In this document: positions 18,579-25,131 of the stretch, piece after piece
Position numbering within the stretch: position 1 is the first letter of the stretch
Layout of the letters: each line of letters begins with the position of its first letter
Program-made: the position numbers and the translations under genes
Notes under the pieces: model-generated
Databases searched by the model: none
Told to the model about the DNA's origin: nothing
The model's input: the letters and a program-made list of their open reading frames with translations, nothing else
Assembly (NCBI GenBank): GCA_005880805.1
Contig: VBFZ01000129.1
Span: forward strand, 1-25,131
Origin: Chloroflexota bacterium
GTDB lineage: Bacteria; Chloroflexota; Limnocylindria; Limnocylindrales; CSP1-4
DNA length: 25,131 bases
Direction of reading: 5' to 3'

Positions 18579-19238
18579 GTGGCCCACTCTCGACCGCCGA
18601 TCCCGGATGCGATCGCACGAACCGGTGTCATCGCGATCGGGCGGCGTCTCGCGCCTGGCGACGTCTTGCCGATCGCCGCAGCGCTCATTCGAGGCGGCGT
18701 CGAGGCGTTCGAGATCACGATGGGCAGCGAGGGCGACGCCACACTGGACGCGATCGAGTCGCTTTCACGCGACCTCGGCCGGGCCGGTCGCCTGCTGGTC
18801 GGGGCCGGGACCGTCCTGGATCGCCCGTCGGCCGAGCGAGCCGTCGCTGCCGGTGCGCGGTTCGTCGTGATGCCCCACCTCGACGAGTCCCTGGTGCGGT
18901 GGGCCACGGAGCAGGAGGTCCCGGTGTTCCCCGGTGCCTTCACCCCGACCGAGATCCTCGCGGCGTGGCGGGCAGGGGCAAGCGCCGTCAAGCTCTTCCC
19001 GGCCTTGGTCGCGGGGCCGGCGTTCGTTCGCGAGCTTCGCGGCCCCTTCCCGGACATCCCGCTGATCCCGACCGGCGGCGTTTCGGTCGAGTCCGCGGAG
19101 GAGTTCGTGGCTGCCGGCGCCGTGGCGGTTGGACTCGGAAGCTGGCTCATGGCCGGCCGGGACGTCACGCTGGTCGAGAGCCGGGCGCGCAGCGCGGTCG
19201 AAGCGGTCGCGCGCGCTCGGTCCGGCGTTCGCCTGTGA
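18579..19238 (+). CDS. KDPG/KDPGal-type aldolase
   Basis: Predicted 219-residue class I aldolase of the Eda/DgoA family, which cleaves 2-keto-3-deoxy-6-phosphogluconate or -galactonate to pyruvate and glyceraldehyde 3-phosphate. Key residues are Glu45 in EAFEITMGS and the Schiff-base Lys138 in AVKLFPALVAGP. VGAGTVLD, PGAFTPTEIL and IPTGGVSVESA are the other family blocks. The GTG at 18579 gives a normal length; the frame is open far upstream, but that part is antisense-like shadow. A TATCAT element sits about 10 nt before the GTG and could be a -10 box for a short-leader transcript; this is weak. Its TGA overlaps the next gene's GTG, coupling it to the dehydratase and kinase that supply its substrate. 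An unphosphorylated keto-deoxy acid (for example 2-keto-3-deoxyfuconate, giving lactaldehyde) is a possible side substrate. Confidence 0.9.
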   Translation: MAHSRPPIPDAIARTGVIAIGRRLAPGDVLPIAAALIRGGVEAFEITMGSEGDATLDAIESLSRDLGRAGRLLVGAGTVLDRPSAERAVAAGARFVVMPHLDESLVRWATEQEVPVFPGAFTPTEILAAWRAGASAVKLFPALVAGPAFVRELRGPFPDIPLIPTGGVSVESAEEFVAAGAVAVGLGSWLMAGRDVTLVESRARSAVEAVARARSGVRL

Positions 19239-20401
19239 AGATCACCGGGGTCACCACCTACCTCGTCGGGAACCCGTGGAAGAACTGGCTGTTCGTCCGC
19301 GTCGATACTGACGAAGGAATCCATGGCGTGGGTGAAGGAACCGTCAACGGCTTCTCGGCGACGGTCGAGACCGCCATCCGCGAGCTGGCCGACGCGTACC
19401 TCGGCCTCGAGCCGAGCCAGGTCGAGCTCCTCTACCAGCGCATGGTGCGCGACGTATACACGGACGGCGGGCAGATCCACATGGCCGCCGTCGCGGCGAT
19501 CGAGGTGGCCTGCTGGGACATCGTCGGCAAGGCCGCCGGTAAGCCCGTCTACGACCTCCTCGGCGGGCGGGTTCGCAGCGAGATTCCCGTGTACGCCAAT
19601 GGCTGGTATCGGACGGACCGCAGCCCCGAATCCTTCGCGGACCGCGCCCGCGACGTGGTCGGGCGTGGGTATCGGGCGCTCAAGTTCGATCCGTTCGGGG
19701 CCGCGTGGCGGGTCATGGACCGGCGCGAAGAGGACCTCTCGGTGGCGATCGTGGCGGCCGTCCGCGATGCGGTTGGACCGGACGTCGACCTGATGATCGA
19801 GGCCCACAACCGGTTCAGCGTGTCGACCGCGCTCCGCGTCGCGGACCGGCTCGTCGAGCACCGACCGGCGTGGCTCGAGGAGCCCGTCCACCACCAGCAC
19901 CTCGGCGCCATGGTCGAGGTGGCCCGCCGCTCGCCCATCCCCGTGGCGACGGGCGAGAGCCTGACGTCGCTCGGGCAGTTCGCCGACCTGCTCGCGCACG
20001 ACGCCGTGCACATCCTGCAGCCCGAGCCACTCAACCTCGGCGGCCTGTGGCGGACGCGACAGGTTGCGGCCATGGCCGACGCTCACTACGCCGTGGTCGC
20101 GCCGCACAACGCGCAGGGCCCGGTGTGCGGCGCGATGTCGCGCCAGCTCGGGGCGTGCATCCCCAACTTCTACGTCCAGGAATCATTCGACGAGTTCAAC
20201 GAGGATTGGACCCGCGAGATCGCGGATCGGCCGGTCATTCCCGTCGACGGCGTCGTCCAGGTTTCCGACGACCCCGGGCTCGGGATCGACCTCGACTGGG
20301 AGCGGCTCGCCGCGCACCCCTACGAACGCGAGCACGTCCTTCACCTGTTCAGCCCGGGCTGGGAGCGCCGGCACGAGCCCGCCCCCGTCGGCGATGGCTG
20401 A
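19235..20401 (+). CDS. gnaD: Gluconate/galactonate dehydratase (enolase superfamily, archaeal GnaD-like)
   Basis: Predicted 388-residue sugar-acid dehydratase. The blocks IPVYANGWYRT, ALKFDPFG (Lys150), LMIEAHNRF (Glu189), EEPVHHQH (Glu215), ATGESL (Glu241) and VAPHNAQGP (His291) form the metal site and acid/base residues. VYANGWY, KFDPFG and EEPVHH together resemble the Sulfolobus gluconate dehydratase, which makes 2-keto-3-deoxygluconate from gluconate and, promiscuously, galactonate; this comparison is from memory. It is distinct from the FucD at 13352. The GTG at 19235 overlaps the aldolase stop (GTGA) and the stop overlaps the kinase start, so the three genes form one coupled module for a semi-phosphorylative Entner-Doudoroff route. 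Other aldonates such as D-arabinonate or L-fuconate cannot be excluded as substrates. Confidence 0.87.
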   Translation: MKITGVTTYLVGNPWKNWLFVRVDTDEGIHGVGEGTVNGFSATVETAIRELADAYLGLEPSQVELLYQRMVRDVYTDGGQIHMAAVAAIEVACWDIVGKAAGKPVYDLLGGRVRSEIPVYANGWYRTDRSPESFADRARDVVGRGYRALKFDPFGAAWRVMDRREEDLSVAIVAAVRDAVGPDVDLMIEAHNRFSVSTALRVADRLVEHRPAWLEEPVHHQHLGAMVEVARRSPIPVATGESLTSLGQFADLLAHDAVHILQPEPLNLGGLWRTRQVAAMADAHYAVVAPHNAQGPVCGAMSRQLGACIPNFYVQESFDEFNEDWTREIADRPVIPVDGVVQVSDDPGLGIDLDWERLAAHPYEREHVLHLFSPGWERRHEPAPVGDG

Positions 20402-21464
20402 CTCGCCCTCGGCGCGCGGCCGGCCACCCGAGATCGTCACGCTCGGGGAGTGCCTGATGGCCCTTGTCGCCTCGGAATACGGGCCGCTCGCGGAGGCGCG
20501 TGGGTTCGGCGCCCACGTCGCGGGCGCCGAGGCGAATCTGGCGGTCGGGCTCAACCGGCTCGGCCATCCGACCGCATTCATCGGTCGCGTCGGACCGGAC
20601 GGCTTCGGGACAGCGATTTGCCGCGCCTTGCGCGGGGCGGGCGTGAACGTTGACTGGCTTGGGGTCGACGACGCCGCCCCCACGGGCATTCTCGTGCGCG
20701 AGCGGCGCGCGCTGGGGGCGGCCGAGGTCCTGTACTACCGCTCCGGTTCCGCGGGCTCGCGACTCGAGTCTGCAGATGTCGACGCGGCCGCTGCGGAGGG
20801 AGCCTTCTCCGGCGCACGCTGGCTGCACGTGACGGGCGTCACGCCCGCGCTTTCGCGGTCAGCGCGCGACGCCGTCGAACGGGCGCTCGAGCTGGCCCGC
20901 GCGGCGGGAGCGACCGTGAGCCTCGACCTCAACCTGCGCCGCAAGCTGTGGACCGACCGGGACGCGAGGCCCGTGCTAGCCGCGTTGGCTGCCCGCTCGG
21001 ACGTGGTCCTCGCGAGCGAAGACGAGGCCGCCGTCGTCACCGGGAGCGCCGTGAACTCGAAGCCGGATGACCTGCTCGGCGCGATCCTGGCCCTCGGACC
21101 GTCGACCGCCATCCTGAAGCTCGGCGCCAACGGAGCGATCGCCCGCGAGAAGGAGGGCGACGTGGTCCGGGCTGCCGCGGTCCGGGTCACGGCCATCGAT
21201 CCCATCGGGGCCGGTGACGCCTTCTGCGCCGGGTTCATCGCCGCCCGACTGGAGGGCAAGGATCTGGCCGCGGCGTTGAACGTCGCGAACCTGTCGGGTG
21301 CGGCGGCGGTCGCGGCGGTCGGCGACCAGGCCGGACTGCTCGATCGCACCGAGCTCGATCCGCTAGGACCGGCCGAGGGCCCGCCCGCAGCGTTCGCCTA
21401 TGCCCGTTCGTGCACCAGGCGCGCGGTCCTCTGCAACCAGTTCGCTGGGTCGGCCTGGTGGTAG
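20394..21464 (+). CDS. kdgK: PfkB-family sugar kinase, probable 2-keto-3-deoxygluconate kinase
   Basis: Predicted 356-residue ribokinase-fold enzyme. It opens EIVTLGECLMALVA and carries the substrate motif GAEANLAVGLNRLG, the lid-region strand VLYYRSGSAGSRL, VSLDLNLRRKLW, and the PfkB signature DPIGAGDAFCAGF with the catalytic Asp. The order dehydratase-kinase with an upstream aldolase argues for phosphorylation of 2-keto-3-deoxy-gluconate or -galactonate at C6. The ATG at 20394 overlaps the dehydratase by 8 nt. The protein runs about 40 residues past the usual PfkB end, and its last 22 codons are antisense to the APH-like gene (overlap 21398-21464), so the real functional end is probably near VGDQAGLL. 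A fructokinase or ribokinase specificity is the alternative. Confidence 0.87.
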   Translation: MADSPSARGRPPEIVTLGECLMALVASEYGPLAEARGFGAHVAGAEANLAVGLNRLGHPTAFIGRVGPDGFGTAICRALRGAGVNVDWLGVDDAAPTGILVRERRALGAAEVLYYRSGSAGSRLESADVDAAAAEGAFSGARWLHVTGVTPALSRSARDAVERALELARAAGATVSLDLNLRRKLWTDRDARPVLAALAARSDVVLASEDEAAVVTGSAVNSKPDDLLGAILALGPSTAILKLGANGAIAREKEGDVVRAAAVRVTAIDPIGAGDAFCAGFIAARLEGKDLAAALNVANLSGAAAVAAVGDQAGLLDRTELDPLGPAEGPPAAFAYARSCTRRAVLCNQFAGSAWW

Positions 21465-22603
21465 GCCCGCTCGGACGACTCGATGTTGTCGAGAAAGCGC
21501 TGGTAGATCACCGCCTGCCGGGCGGCGCCGATCGGTGCCAGGAGCCGGGCGGCCCGATCCGGATCGGAGCCCGGGCAGGCTTCGCGCCAGAGCGCGTGCC
21601 AGCGCTGCCTGACCGGCTCGATCGAGGTCGGCGTAATCGAGTCGAGAAAGGCGGTCTCATCCAGCAAGGGATGGCCGACCCCGCAGTCCCCCCAGTCCAG
21701 CAGCACCAGATTGCTGGCGTCGCCGCGGACGTTCCCGGGATGGAAGTCCCCGTGGACCAGCGTGTCGGGCAGGCCGCAGTCGCCAATTTCGACGAACCGC
21801 GCCGGCAGGCCGGCAACGAAGGCCGCGAGCATGGTGCGATCGTGTGCGGCGATCTCGCCGGCGTTTCGATCCACGACCGATCGAATCGTCTCCGTCAGGG
21901 CAGGCGCCCGCCAGTCGGGCGTGCCAATTTCCAGCAGCTCATCGACGCGGGTCGCCCACGCGCGCTGCAGGCCGACCAGGATCGCGATCATCTCGAGGAG
22001 CTGTGGGAGCGTGGCGTCGTAGAGGTCCTCGCCGGGTATCTCGGCCAGCAGCATGCGCGGACCGTCGTGGCCGAGCAGGACCGGGAAGTGGCCGCCGCCG
22101 AGCCGATCGAGAACGCGCCCCTCGTGGGCGAAAAACGGGGGCACGACCTTGAGCCAGGCGGTCTTTCTATCGAGCGGCAGCCGCCAGAGGCTCGACAGGT
22201 TCCACGATCGGACCTGAATCGGAGCACCCGCCCGTGCCAGATCGACGCGAGCGAGAGCCTCTTCGGCCCACACGAGATCGGCATCGGGTCCGCCCGGCCG
22301 AGCCCAGGTCGCGCGGAGCGGGTCATCATCCACGGCGCCGGACCGGGGTTCGAGCGTCGTCGGCCGGCTGTCTCCCACCTCCGCCAGATACGTGACGCCG
22401 CCTCCCTGCGGCGAAGGAAGCTCCGTTTCGAGGAGACGGAGGATCGTCACCTCGAGCCCGTGGAGCTCGCGGACAGCCTCGACGACGGGCTCGACGTCCT
22501 GCCACCACGGCGTCGCGACCCGAAACGGCGGCAGCGCGCCGAGCAGGCCCCCGTCGCCATCGACGAGCACGAGCGTCGCGACCCGAGGCGGCGGATCAGT
22601 CAT
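21398..22603 (-). CDS. APH-fold phosphotransferase with extra N-terminal domain
   Basis: Predicted 401-residue protein. The C-terminal 250 or so residues are an aminoglycoside-phosphotransferase/choline-kinase-like fold. The Brenner motif LVHGDFHPGNV (catalytic Asp286, Asn291) is followed by NLVLLDWGDCGVGHPLLD with the metal-binding Asp. TAWLKVVPPFFAHE probably holds the nucleotide-binding lysine, and MLLAEIPGEDL is the hinge. Residues 1 to about 110 (ATLVLVDGDGGLLGALPPF, then VTILRLLE and VTYLAEVGD) look like a Nudix-fold beta/alpha unit without a Nudix box. The substrate is unknown; such proteins phosphorylate small hydroxyl compounds, and resistance to an antibiotic should not be assumed. 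It lies on the opposite strand to its neighbours, overlaps the kinase gene tail by 67 nt, and is divergent from the small protein at 22681. Confidence 0.82.
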   Translation of the reverse strand: MTDPPPRVATLVLVDGDGGLLGALPPFRVATPWWQDVEPVVEAVRELHGLEVTILRLLETELPSPQGGGVTYLAEVGDSRPTTLEPRSGAVDDDPLRATWARPGGPDADLVWAEEALARVDLARAGAPIQVRSWNLSSLWRLPLDRKTAWLKVVPPFFAHEGRVLDRLGGGHFPVLLGHDGPRMLLAEIPGEDLYDATLPQLLEMIAILVGLQRAWATRVDELLEIGTPDWRAPALTETIRSVVDRNAGEIAAHDRTMLAAFVAGLPARFVEIGDCGLPDTLVHGDFHPGNVRGDASNLVLLDWGDCGVGHPLLDETAFLDSITPTSIEPVRQRWHALWREACPGSDPDRAARLLAPIGAARQAVIYQRFLDNIESSERAYHQADPANWLQRTARLVHERA

Positions 22604-22680
22604 CGGGCATCATCGTCTGAGCGTAGTGCGAACACACCTCGCGCAACGCGCCCGAGGGCGGGGACGCGTAGGGTTGGCGC
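22604..22680. promoter_or_regulatory. Divergent intergenic region, no clear elements
   Basis: These 77 bp separate the minus-strand APH-like gene from the plus-strand small protein and must carry at least one promoter. I see no convincing -35/-10 pair or operator palindrome. A weak ribosome site (TAGGGTTGG) precedes the ATG at 22681. Confidence 0.3.
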
Positions 22681-22941
22681 ATGACACACGAGCGCGCGCC
22701 CGAATCGGCATTCCCCGGAACACTCGAGCACAAGCACGGCCTCGACGAATGGTCGCCGATGCTCCCGGAGCGGACCGCACAGACCATCGAACCCGGCAAG
22801 GAGCCAACGGAGCAGTTCTATCGCTGCCAGAAGGTCGGCTGCACGGAGGTTGTTCGAATCGGCGCATCCGAAGTCCTGCCCTCCAGCGAGCGGGAGGGCA
22901 TCGGCGCACATCGCCAGGCTCACCACGTCTCGCCGGGCTGA
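22681..22941 (+). CDS. Small zinc-finger-like hypothetical protein
   Basis: Predicted 86-residue soluble protein that I do not recognise. Its C-terminal half has Cys49 and Cys54 (YRCQKVGCTEV) followed by His77 and His81/His82 (AHRQAHH), a C-x4-C...H-x3-H layout that could bind one zinc ion. The linker between the pairs (about 22 residues) is longer than in classical C2H2 fingers. The N-terminal half is charged and Pro/Glu-rich with no obvious fold. The ATG at 22681 has only a weak ribosome site. An internal 7-bp inverted repeat lies at 22878-22899. It is followed by a possible hairpin and then the cyclase gene, which carries its own zinc ribbon. The codon pattern is like the neighbours, so it is probably a real gene. 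Confidence 0.6.
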   Translation: MTHERAPESAFPGTLEHKHGLDEWSPMLPERTAQTIEPGKEPTEQFYRCQKVGCTEVVRIGASEVLPSSEREGIGAHRQAHHVSPG

Positions 22942-23006
22942 AGGACACACCTGACCGTACCGACGGGAGCTCGCGGTGAGACGCAGCTCACCGGATCCAG
23001 CGCCCG
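22942..23006 (+). promoter_or_regulatory. Intergenic gap with inverted repeat
   Basis: The 65-bp gap before the cyclase gene contains a perfect 7-bp inverted repeat CGGTGAG (22974-22980) and CTCACCG (22987-22993) with a 6-nt loop. No T-tract follows, so it may be a protein-binding site or leader hairpin rather than a terminator. Confidence 0.35.
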
Positions 23007-23882
23007 ATGGTAGCCTCCGCCCGGGACCCGTCGTTGGAGAGACTTCCGTTGGCGACCGATCTCGAGGGGCCTTTGACTCCGGGACCGAGCGAGGAGATGT
23101 GGCGGGCGCTCCTGCTCGGGACCGACCCGCGTTTTTCGCGCACGCGCTCGTGGCTCAAGCACGTCCCCAGCGAGCCGCGCTGCAAGATGTGCGCGGCACC
23201 ATTTGGCGGCCTGGGCAGCCCGCTGATGCACCTCCTGGGCCGGCAGCGCTGGAAGAAGAACCCGACCTACTGCACGTTCTGCTTCAGCGTCCTGGAGTCG
23301 AGCAAGGGCGGCGCCGAGATCGAGGCCAGCTTCCTGTTCGCCGACGTCCGCGGCTCGACCTCCATCGCGGAGGGGATCAGCGCCGGCGCGTTTCGGAGCC
23401 TGCTGAACCGCTTCTATGCCGTCGCGGCGCGGGTGCTCGTCGAGCACGACGCAATCGTCGACAAGTTCGTCGGCGACGAGGTCGTCGCCTTGTTCGTGCC
23501 CGCGCTCACGGCAGAGGCCCACGCCAGACGAGCGGTCGAGGCTGCGCTGGCATTGCTGCGCGCGACGGGCCACGCCGACGAAGGTGGCCCGTGGATTCCC
23601 GTCGGCGCCGGCGTGCACACGGGCGTCGCGTTCATCGGTTCGGTCGGTGAGCCGCCGGTCAGCGACCTGACCGCTCTCGGCGACGTGGTGAACACGACCG
23701 CACGCCTCGCCTCAGCGGCCGCCGCGGGCGAGATCCTCGTTACCCATCCCGCCGCCCTGGCGAGCGGCCTCGATACGAGCACCATGGAACAGCGGGACCT
23801 GGCGCTCAAGGGCAAGAGCGAATCGACGGCCGTGTTCGTCGCAACGCTGACGACGCCAGTGACGGCCCAACACGTCGCCTGA
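23007..23882 (+). CDS. Class III adenylate/guanylate cyclase with N-terminal zinc ribbon
   Basis: Predicted 291-residue soluble nucleotidyl cyclase. Residues 59-92 hold two cysteine pairs (CKMC and CTFC) that look like a zinc ribbon. The cyclase homology domain spans about residues 105-280. Metal-binding Asp113 is in FADVRGSTS, with Lys153 and Asp157 in DKFVGDEVV, and the transition-state residues Asn229 and Arg233 in LGDVVNTTARL. Lys153 with Thr222 at the two base-selecting positions points to ATP, as in many bacterial adenylate cyclases. All catalytic residues are present, so it should be active, probably as a dimer. The ATG at 23007 lacks a clear ribosome site, and TTG codons a little downstream (for example 23049) are alternatives. 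The next gene starts 2 nt after its stop, an unusual link between a second-messenger enzyme and sugar metabolism. Confidence 0.88.
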   Translation: MVASARDPSLERLPLATDLEGPLTPGPSEEMWRALLLGTDPRFSRTRSWLKHVPSEPRCKMCAAPFGGLGSPLMHLLGRQRWKKNPTYCTFCFSVLESSKGGAEIEASFLFADVRGSTSIAEGISAGAFRSLLNRFYAVAARVLVEHDAIVDKFVGDEVVALFVPALTAEAHARRAVEAALALLRATGHADEGGPWIPVGAGVHTGVAFIGSVGEPPVSDLTALGDVVNTTARLASAAAAGEILVTHPAALASGLDTSTMEQRDLALKGKSESTAVFVATLTTPVTAQHVA

Positions 23883-23883
23883 G

Positions 23884-24570
23884 GTGCCCGCGCCCGGTTC
23901 CGACGACCCCGCGTTCCACCTGTACGTCGACAGCGCAGACCTCGACGAGCTGTCCGCGATCCTGCCGCATCCGCTGGTCTACGGAGTGACCACCAACCCG
24001 ACGCTCATGCGGCGAGCACGACTGGGGCGAGACGACCTACCCGCATTCCTCGATCGCGTCCACGCGCTTGGGGCACGGGCAGCCCATGTCCAGGTCAGTT
24101 CACCTGATGAAGAGGGCATGCTCCGGGATGCCAGGGCTTCGATGGAGCTTGCGCCAGAAGGCTTTGTGATCCCGAAGATCCCCGCGACCCGCGAAGGCTT
24201 CGCGGTCGGCTCCAGACTCACCGCCGACGGCATCGACATCACCTACACGGCCGTGTTCGAGCCCGAGCAGGCCCTCTTCGCGGCCACGAGCGGCGCGGCG
24301 TACGCGGCACCATACCTTGGTCGGCTGGCCCGCGACGGCGTCGATCCTTTCGCGGTCATCGCGCGCATGCAGGCGATCCTGGATCGCTACGGGCCGGCGA
24401 CCCGCCTGCTTGTCGCGAGCGTGCGATCGCGCGATGACTTCCTGGGCCTGCTGGACCTCGGAGTCGGCGCGGTCACCGTCCCTCCACGGCTGATCCCGCA
24501 GCTCCTCGACCACCCCGAGACGCTGGAGTCAGAACGCGCCTTCCTCGCCGATTCGGAGGCCGCGGGGTGA
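23884..24570 (+). CDS. Transaldolase-family protein (TalC/fructose-6-phosphate aldolase-like)
   Basis: Predicted 228-residue TIM-barrel protein of the short transaldolase group, which forms a Schiff base to transfer or release dihydroxyacetone units. It carries LYVDSADLDEL, VYGVTTNPTLM, the Schiff-base lysine strand GFVIPKIPATREG, ITYTAVFEPEQAL, APYLGRLARDGVDP and LVASVRSRDDF, in the order seen in TalC/FSA. The GTG at 23884 starts just after the cyclase TGA (2-nt gap), and the stop overlaps the following kinase GTG (GTGA), so the three are co-translated. The usual serine/threonine after the PY.GR block is changed, so activity could be aldolase, transaldolase or altered. It might act on ketose phosphates produced by the adjacent PfkB kinase. 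Confidence 0.85.
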   Translation: MPAPGSDDPAFHLYVDSADLDELSAILPHPLVYGVTTNPTLMRRARLGRDDLPAFLDRVHALGARAAHVQVSSPDEEGMLRDARASMELAPEGFVIPKIPATREGFAVGSRLTADGIDITYTAVFEPEQALFAATSGAAYAAPYLGRLARDGVDPFAVIARMQAILDRYGPATRLLVASVRSRDDFLGLLDLGVGAVTVPPRLIPQLLDHPETLESERAFLADSEAAG

Positions 24571-25131
24571 AGGTCGCACTCGCCGGCGAGGCGCTCATCG
24601 ACTTCACGAGCGTCGGGGACCTCCGCTTTCAGGGCTACTGCGGCGGCTCTCCGCTGAATGCCGCGACCGCGGTGGCTCGCCTGGGAGTGCCGGTCGGCTA
24701 CGTCACCCAGCTGTCGACCGACCTGTTCGGCCTGCGCCTTCGCCGCCACCTCGAGGCGAACGGGGTCGATACGCGGTTTGTGCTCTCCGCGGACGCCCCC
24801 TCCACGCTGGCCTTCGTCGAGCGCGACGGGGAGAGCAATCGCTACGTCTTCCTCGCCAACGGGACCGCCGATTCCCGCTACGCGCCGGATCCGCTCCCGA
24901 GCCTCCCCGACGAGACGGCCTTCCTGCACTTCGGGTCGGTCAGCCTGCTGGTCGAACCGGCGGCGACGACGTTCACGCGCCTGGTCGACGCGCAGCGCGA
25001 CCGGAAGATCATCGTGTTCGACCCGAACGTCCGGCCGACCCTCATCCCGGACGCGGACTCCTATCGCCGCCGCTGCCAGCGATGGATCGCCGCGTCGCAC
25101 GTCCTGCGTCTGAGCGACGAGGACGCCGCCT
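24567..25131 (+). CDS. PfkB-family sugar kinase, partial (fructokinase-like)
   Basis: The first 188 codons of a ribokinase-fold kinase truncated by the right edge. It opens VALAGEALIDF and has the substrate motif YCGGSPLNAATAVARLG near residue 30, VTQLSTDLFGLRLRRHL, FVERDGESNRYVF and IIVFDPNVRPTLI. The catalytic GAGD motif would lie beyond the window. Glycine-rich GGSPLN and FDPNVRP are typical of fructokinases, but the exact sugar is unresolved. It starts at a GTG overlapping the transaldolase-family stop as GTGA, so it belongs to the cyclase-transaldolase-kinase operon. It is not a copy of the kinase at 20394; the sequences differ throughout. Confidence 0.87.
   Translation, partial: MKVALAGEALIDFTSVGDLRFQGYCGGSPLNAATAVARLGVPVGYVTQLSTDLFGLRLRRHLEANGVDTRFVLSADAPSTLAFVERDGESNRYVFLANGTADSRYAPDPLPSLPDETAFLHFGSVSLLVEPAATTFTRLVDAQRDRKIIVFDPNVRPTLIPDADSYRRRCQRWIAASHVLRLSDEDAA

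Noticed and set aside
18452..20107. 551-residue minus-strand open frame opposite the aldolase and dehydratase
   Set aside because: It shows no motifs and covers two well-defined plus-strand enzymes with intact catalytic residues.
21398..22603. Aminoglycoside resistance gene
   Set aside because: The APH fold alone does not show antibiotic specificity. The N-terminal extension and housekeeping-like context argue against assigning resistance.
22878..22899. Inverted repeat GCCCTCC/GGAGGGC
   Set aside because: It is inside the small coding sequence, in very GC-rich DNA where 7-bp pairs arise by chance. No flanking signal supports it.

Overview
The window is gene-dense, very G+C-rich bacterial DNA (about two thirds or more G+C by eye). 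Start codons are often GTG, many neighbouring genes overlap in a GTGA/ATGA style, and no gap exceeds about 140 bp. The content (multi-HAMP cytosolic kinase, tungsten-type aldehyde oxidoreductase, zinc-ribbon nucleotidyl cyclase, many sugar-acid enzymes) suits an uncultured soil or freshwater bacterium, possibly Chloroflexota or a neighbouring phylum. That placement is an inference from gene content and base composition only. I see no tRNA, rRNA, CRISPR array or transposase.

Layout. (1) 1-3363, minus: a soluble sensor histidine kinase with about eight HAMP-like repeats, then GAF, PAS, HisKA and the start of HATPase. It runs off the left edge and is frameshifted by a 44-nt gap in one repeat near 2740. 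(2) 3502-4470, plus: a Gfo/Idh/MocA oxidoreductase. (3) 7518 down to 4525, minus: a tightly overlapping operon of an FAH-family hydrolase, an extended SDR and an Ldh_2 family dehydrogenase. (4) 7628-11538, plus, divergent from (3): aldehyde:ferredoxin oxidoreductase, aldo/keto reductase and sugar-lactone hydrolase. (5) 13281 down to 11517, minus: an IclR regulator followed by a second FAH protein resembling 2-keto-3-deoxy-D-arabinonate dehydratase. (6) 13352-21464, plus, divergent from IclR: L-fuconate dehydratase, an ABC sugar-binding lipoprotein, two permeases, KDPG-type aldolase, an archaeal-type gluconate/galactonate dehydratase and a PfkB 2-keto-3-deoxy sugar-acid kinase. (7) 22603 down to 21398, minus: an APH-fold phosphotransferase. 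(8) 22681-25131, plus: a small zinc-finger-like protein, a class III cyclase, a transaldolase-family protein and a PfkB sugar kinase cut by the right edge.

How it fits together. Blocks 3 to 6 read as one sugar-import and oxidative sugar-acid catabolic locus. The best-supported route is non-phosphorylative L-fucose breakdown. The aldo/keto reductase oxidises the sugar, the COG3618 enzyme opens the lactone, and FucD dehydrates L-fuconate. A dehydrogenase (perhaps the SDR) then makes 2,4-diketo-3-deoxy-fuconate, the FAH hydrolase splits it to pyruvate and L-lactate, and the Ldh_2 enzyme may oxidise the lactate. L-fucose and D-arabinose share stereochemistry, and the second FAH protein looks like the dehydratase for 2-keto-3-deoxy-D-arabinonate, so the locus may process both. 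A second module (dehydratase, KDG kinase, KDPG aldolase) gives a semi-phosphorylative Entner-Doudoroff route. The two divergent promoter regions, at 7519-7627 and 13282-13351, share two sequence motifs. This suggests that the IclR protein controls both, which would make the whole a regulon. The ABC ATPase and any alpha-ketoglutarate-semialdehyde dehydrogenase are not in the window.
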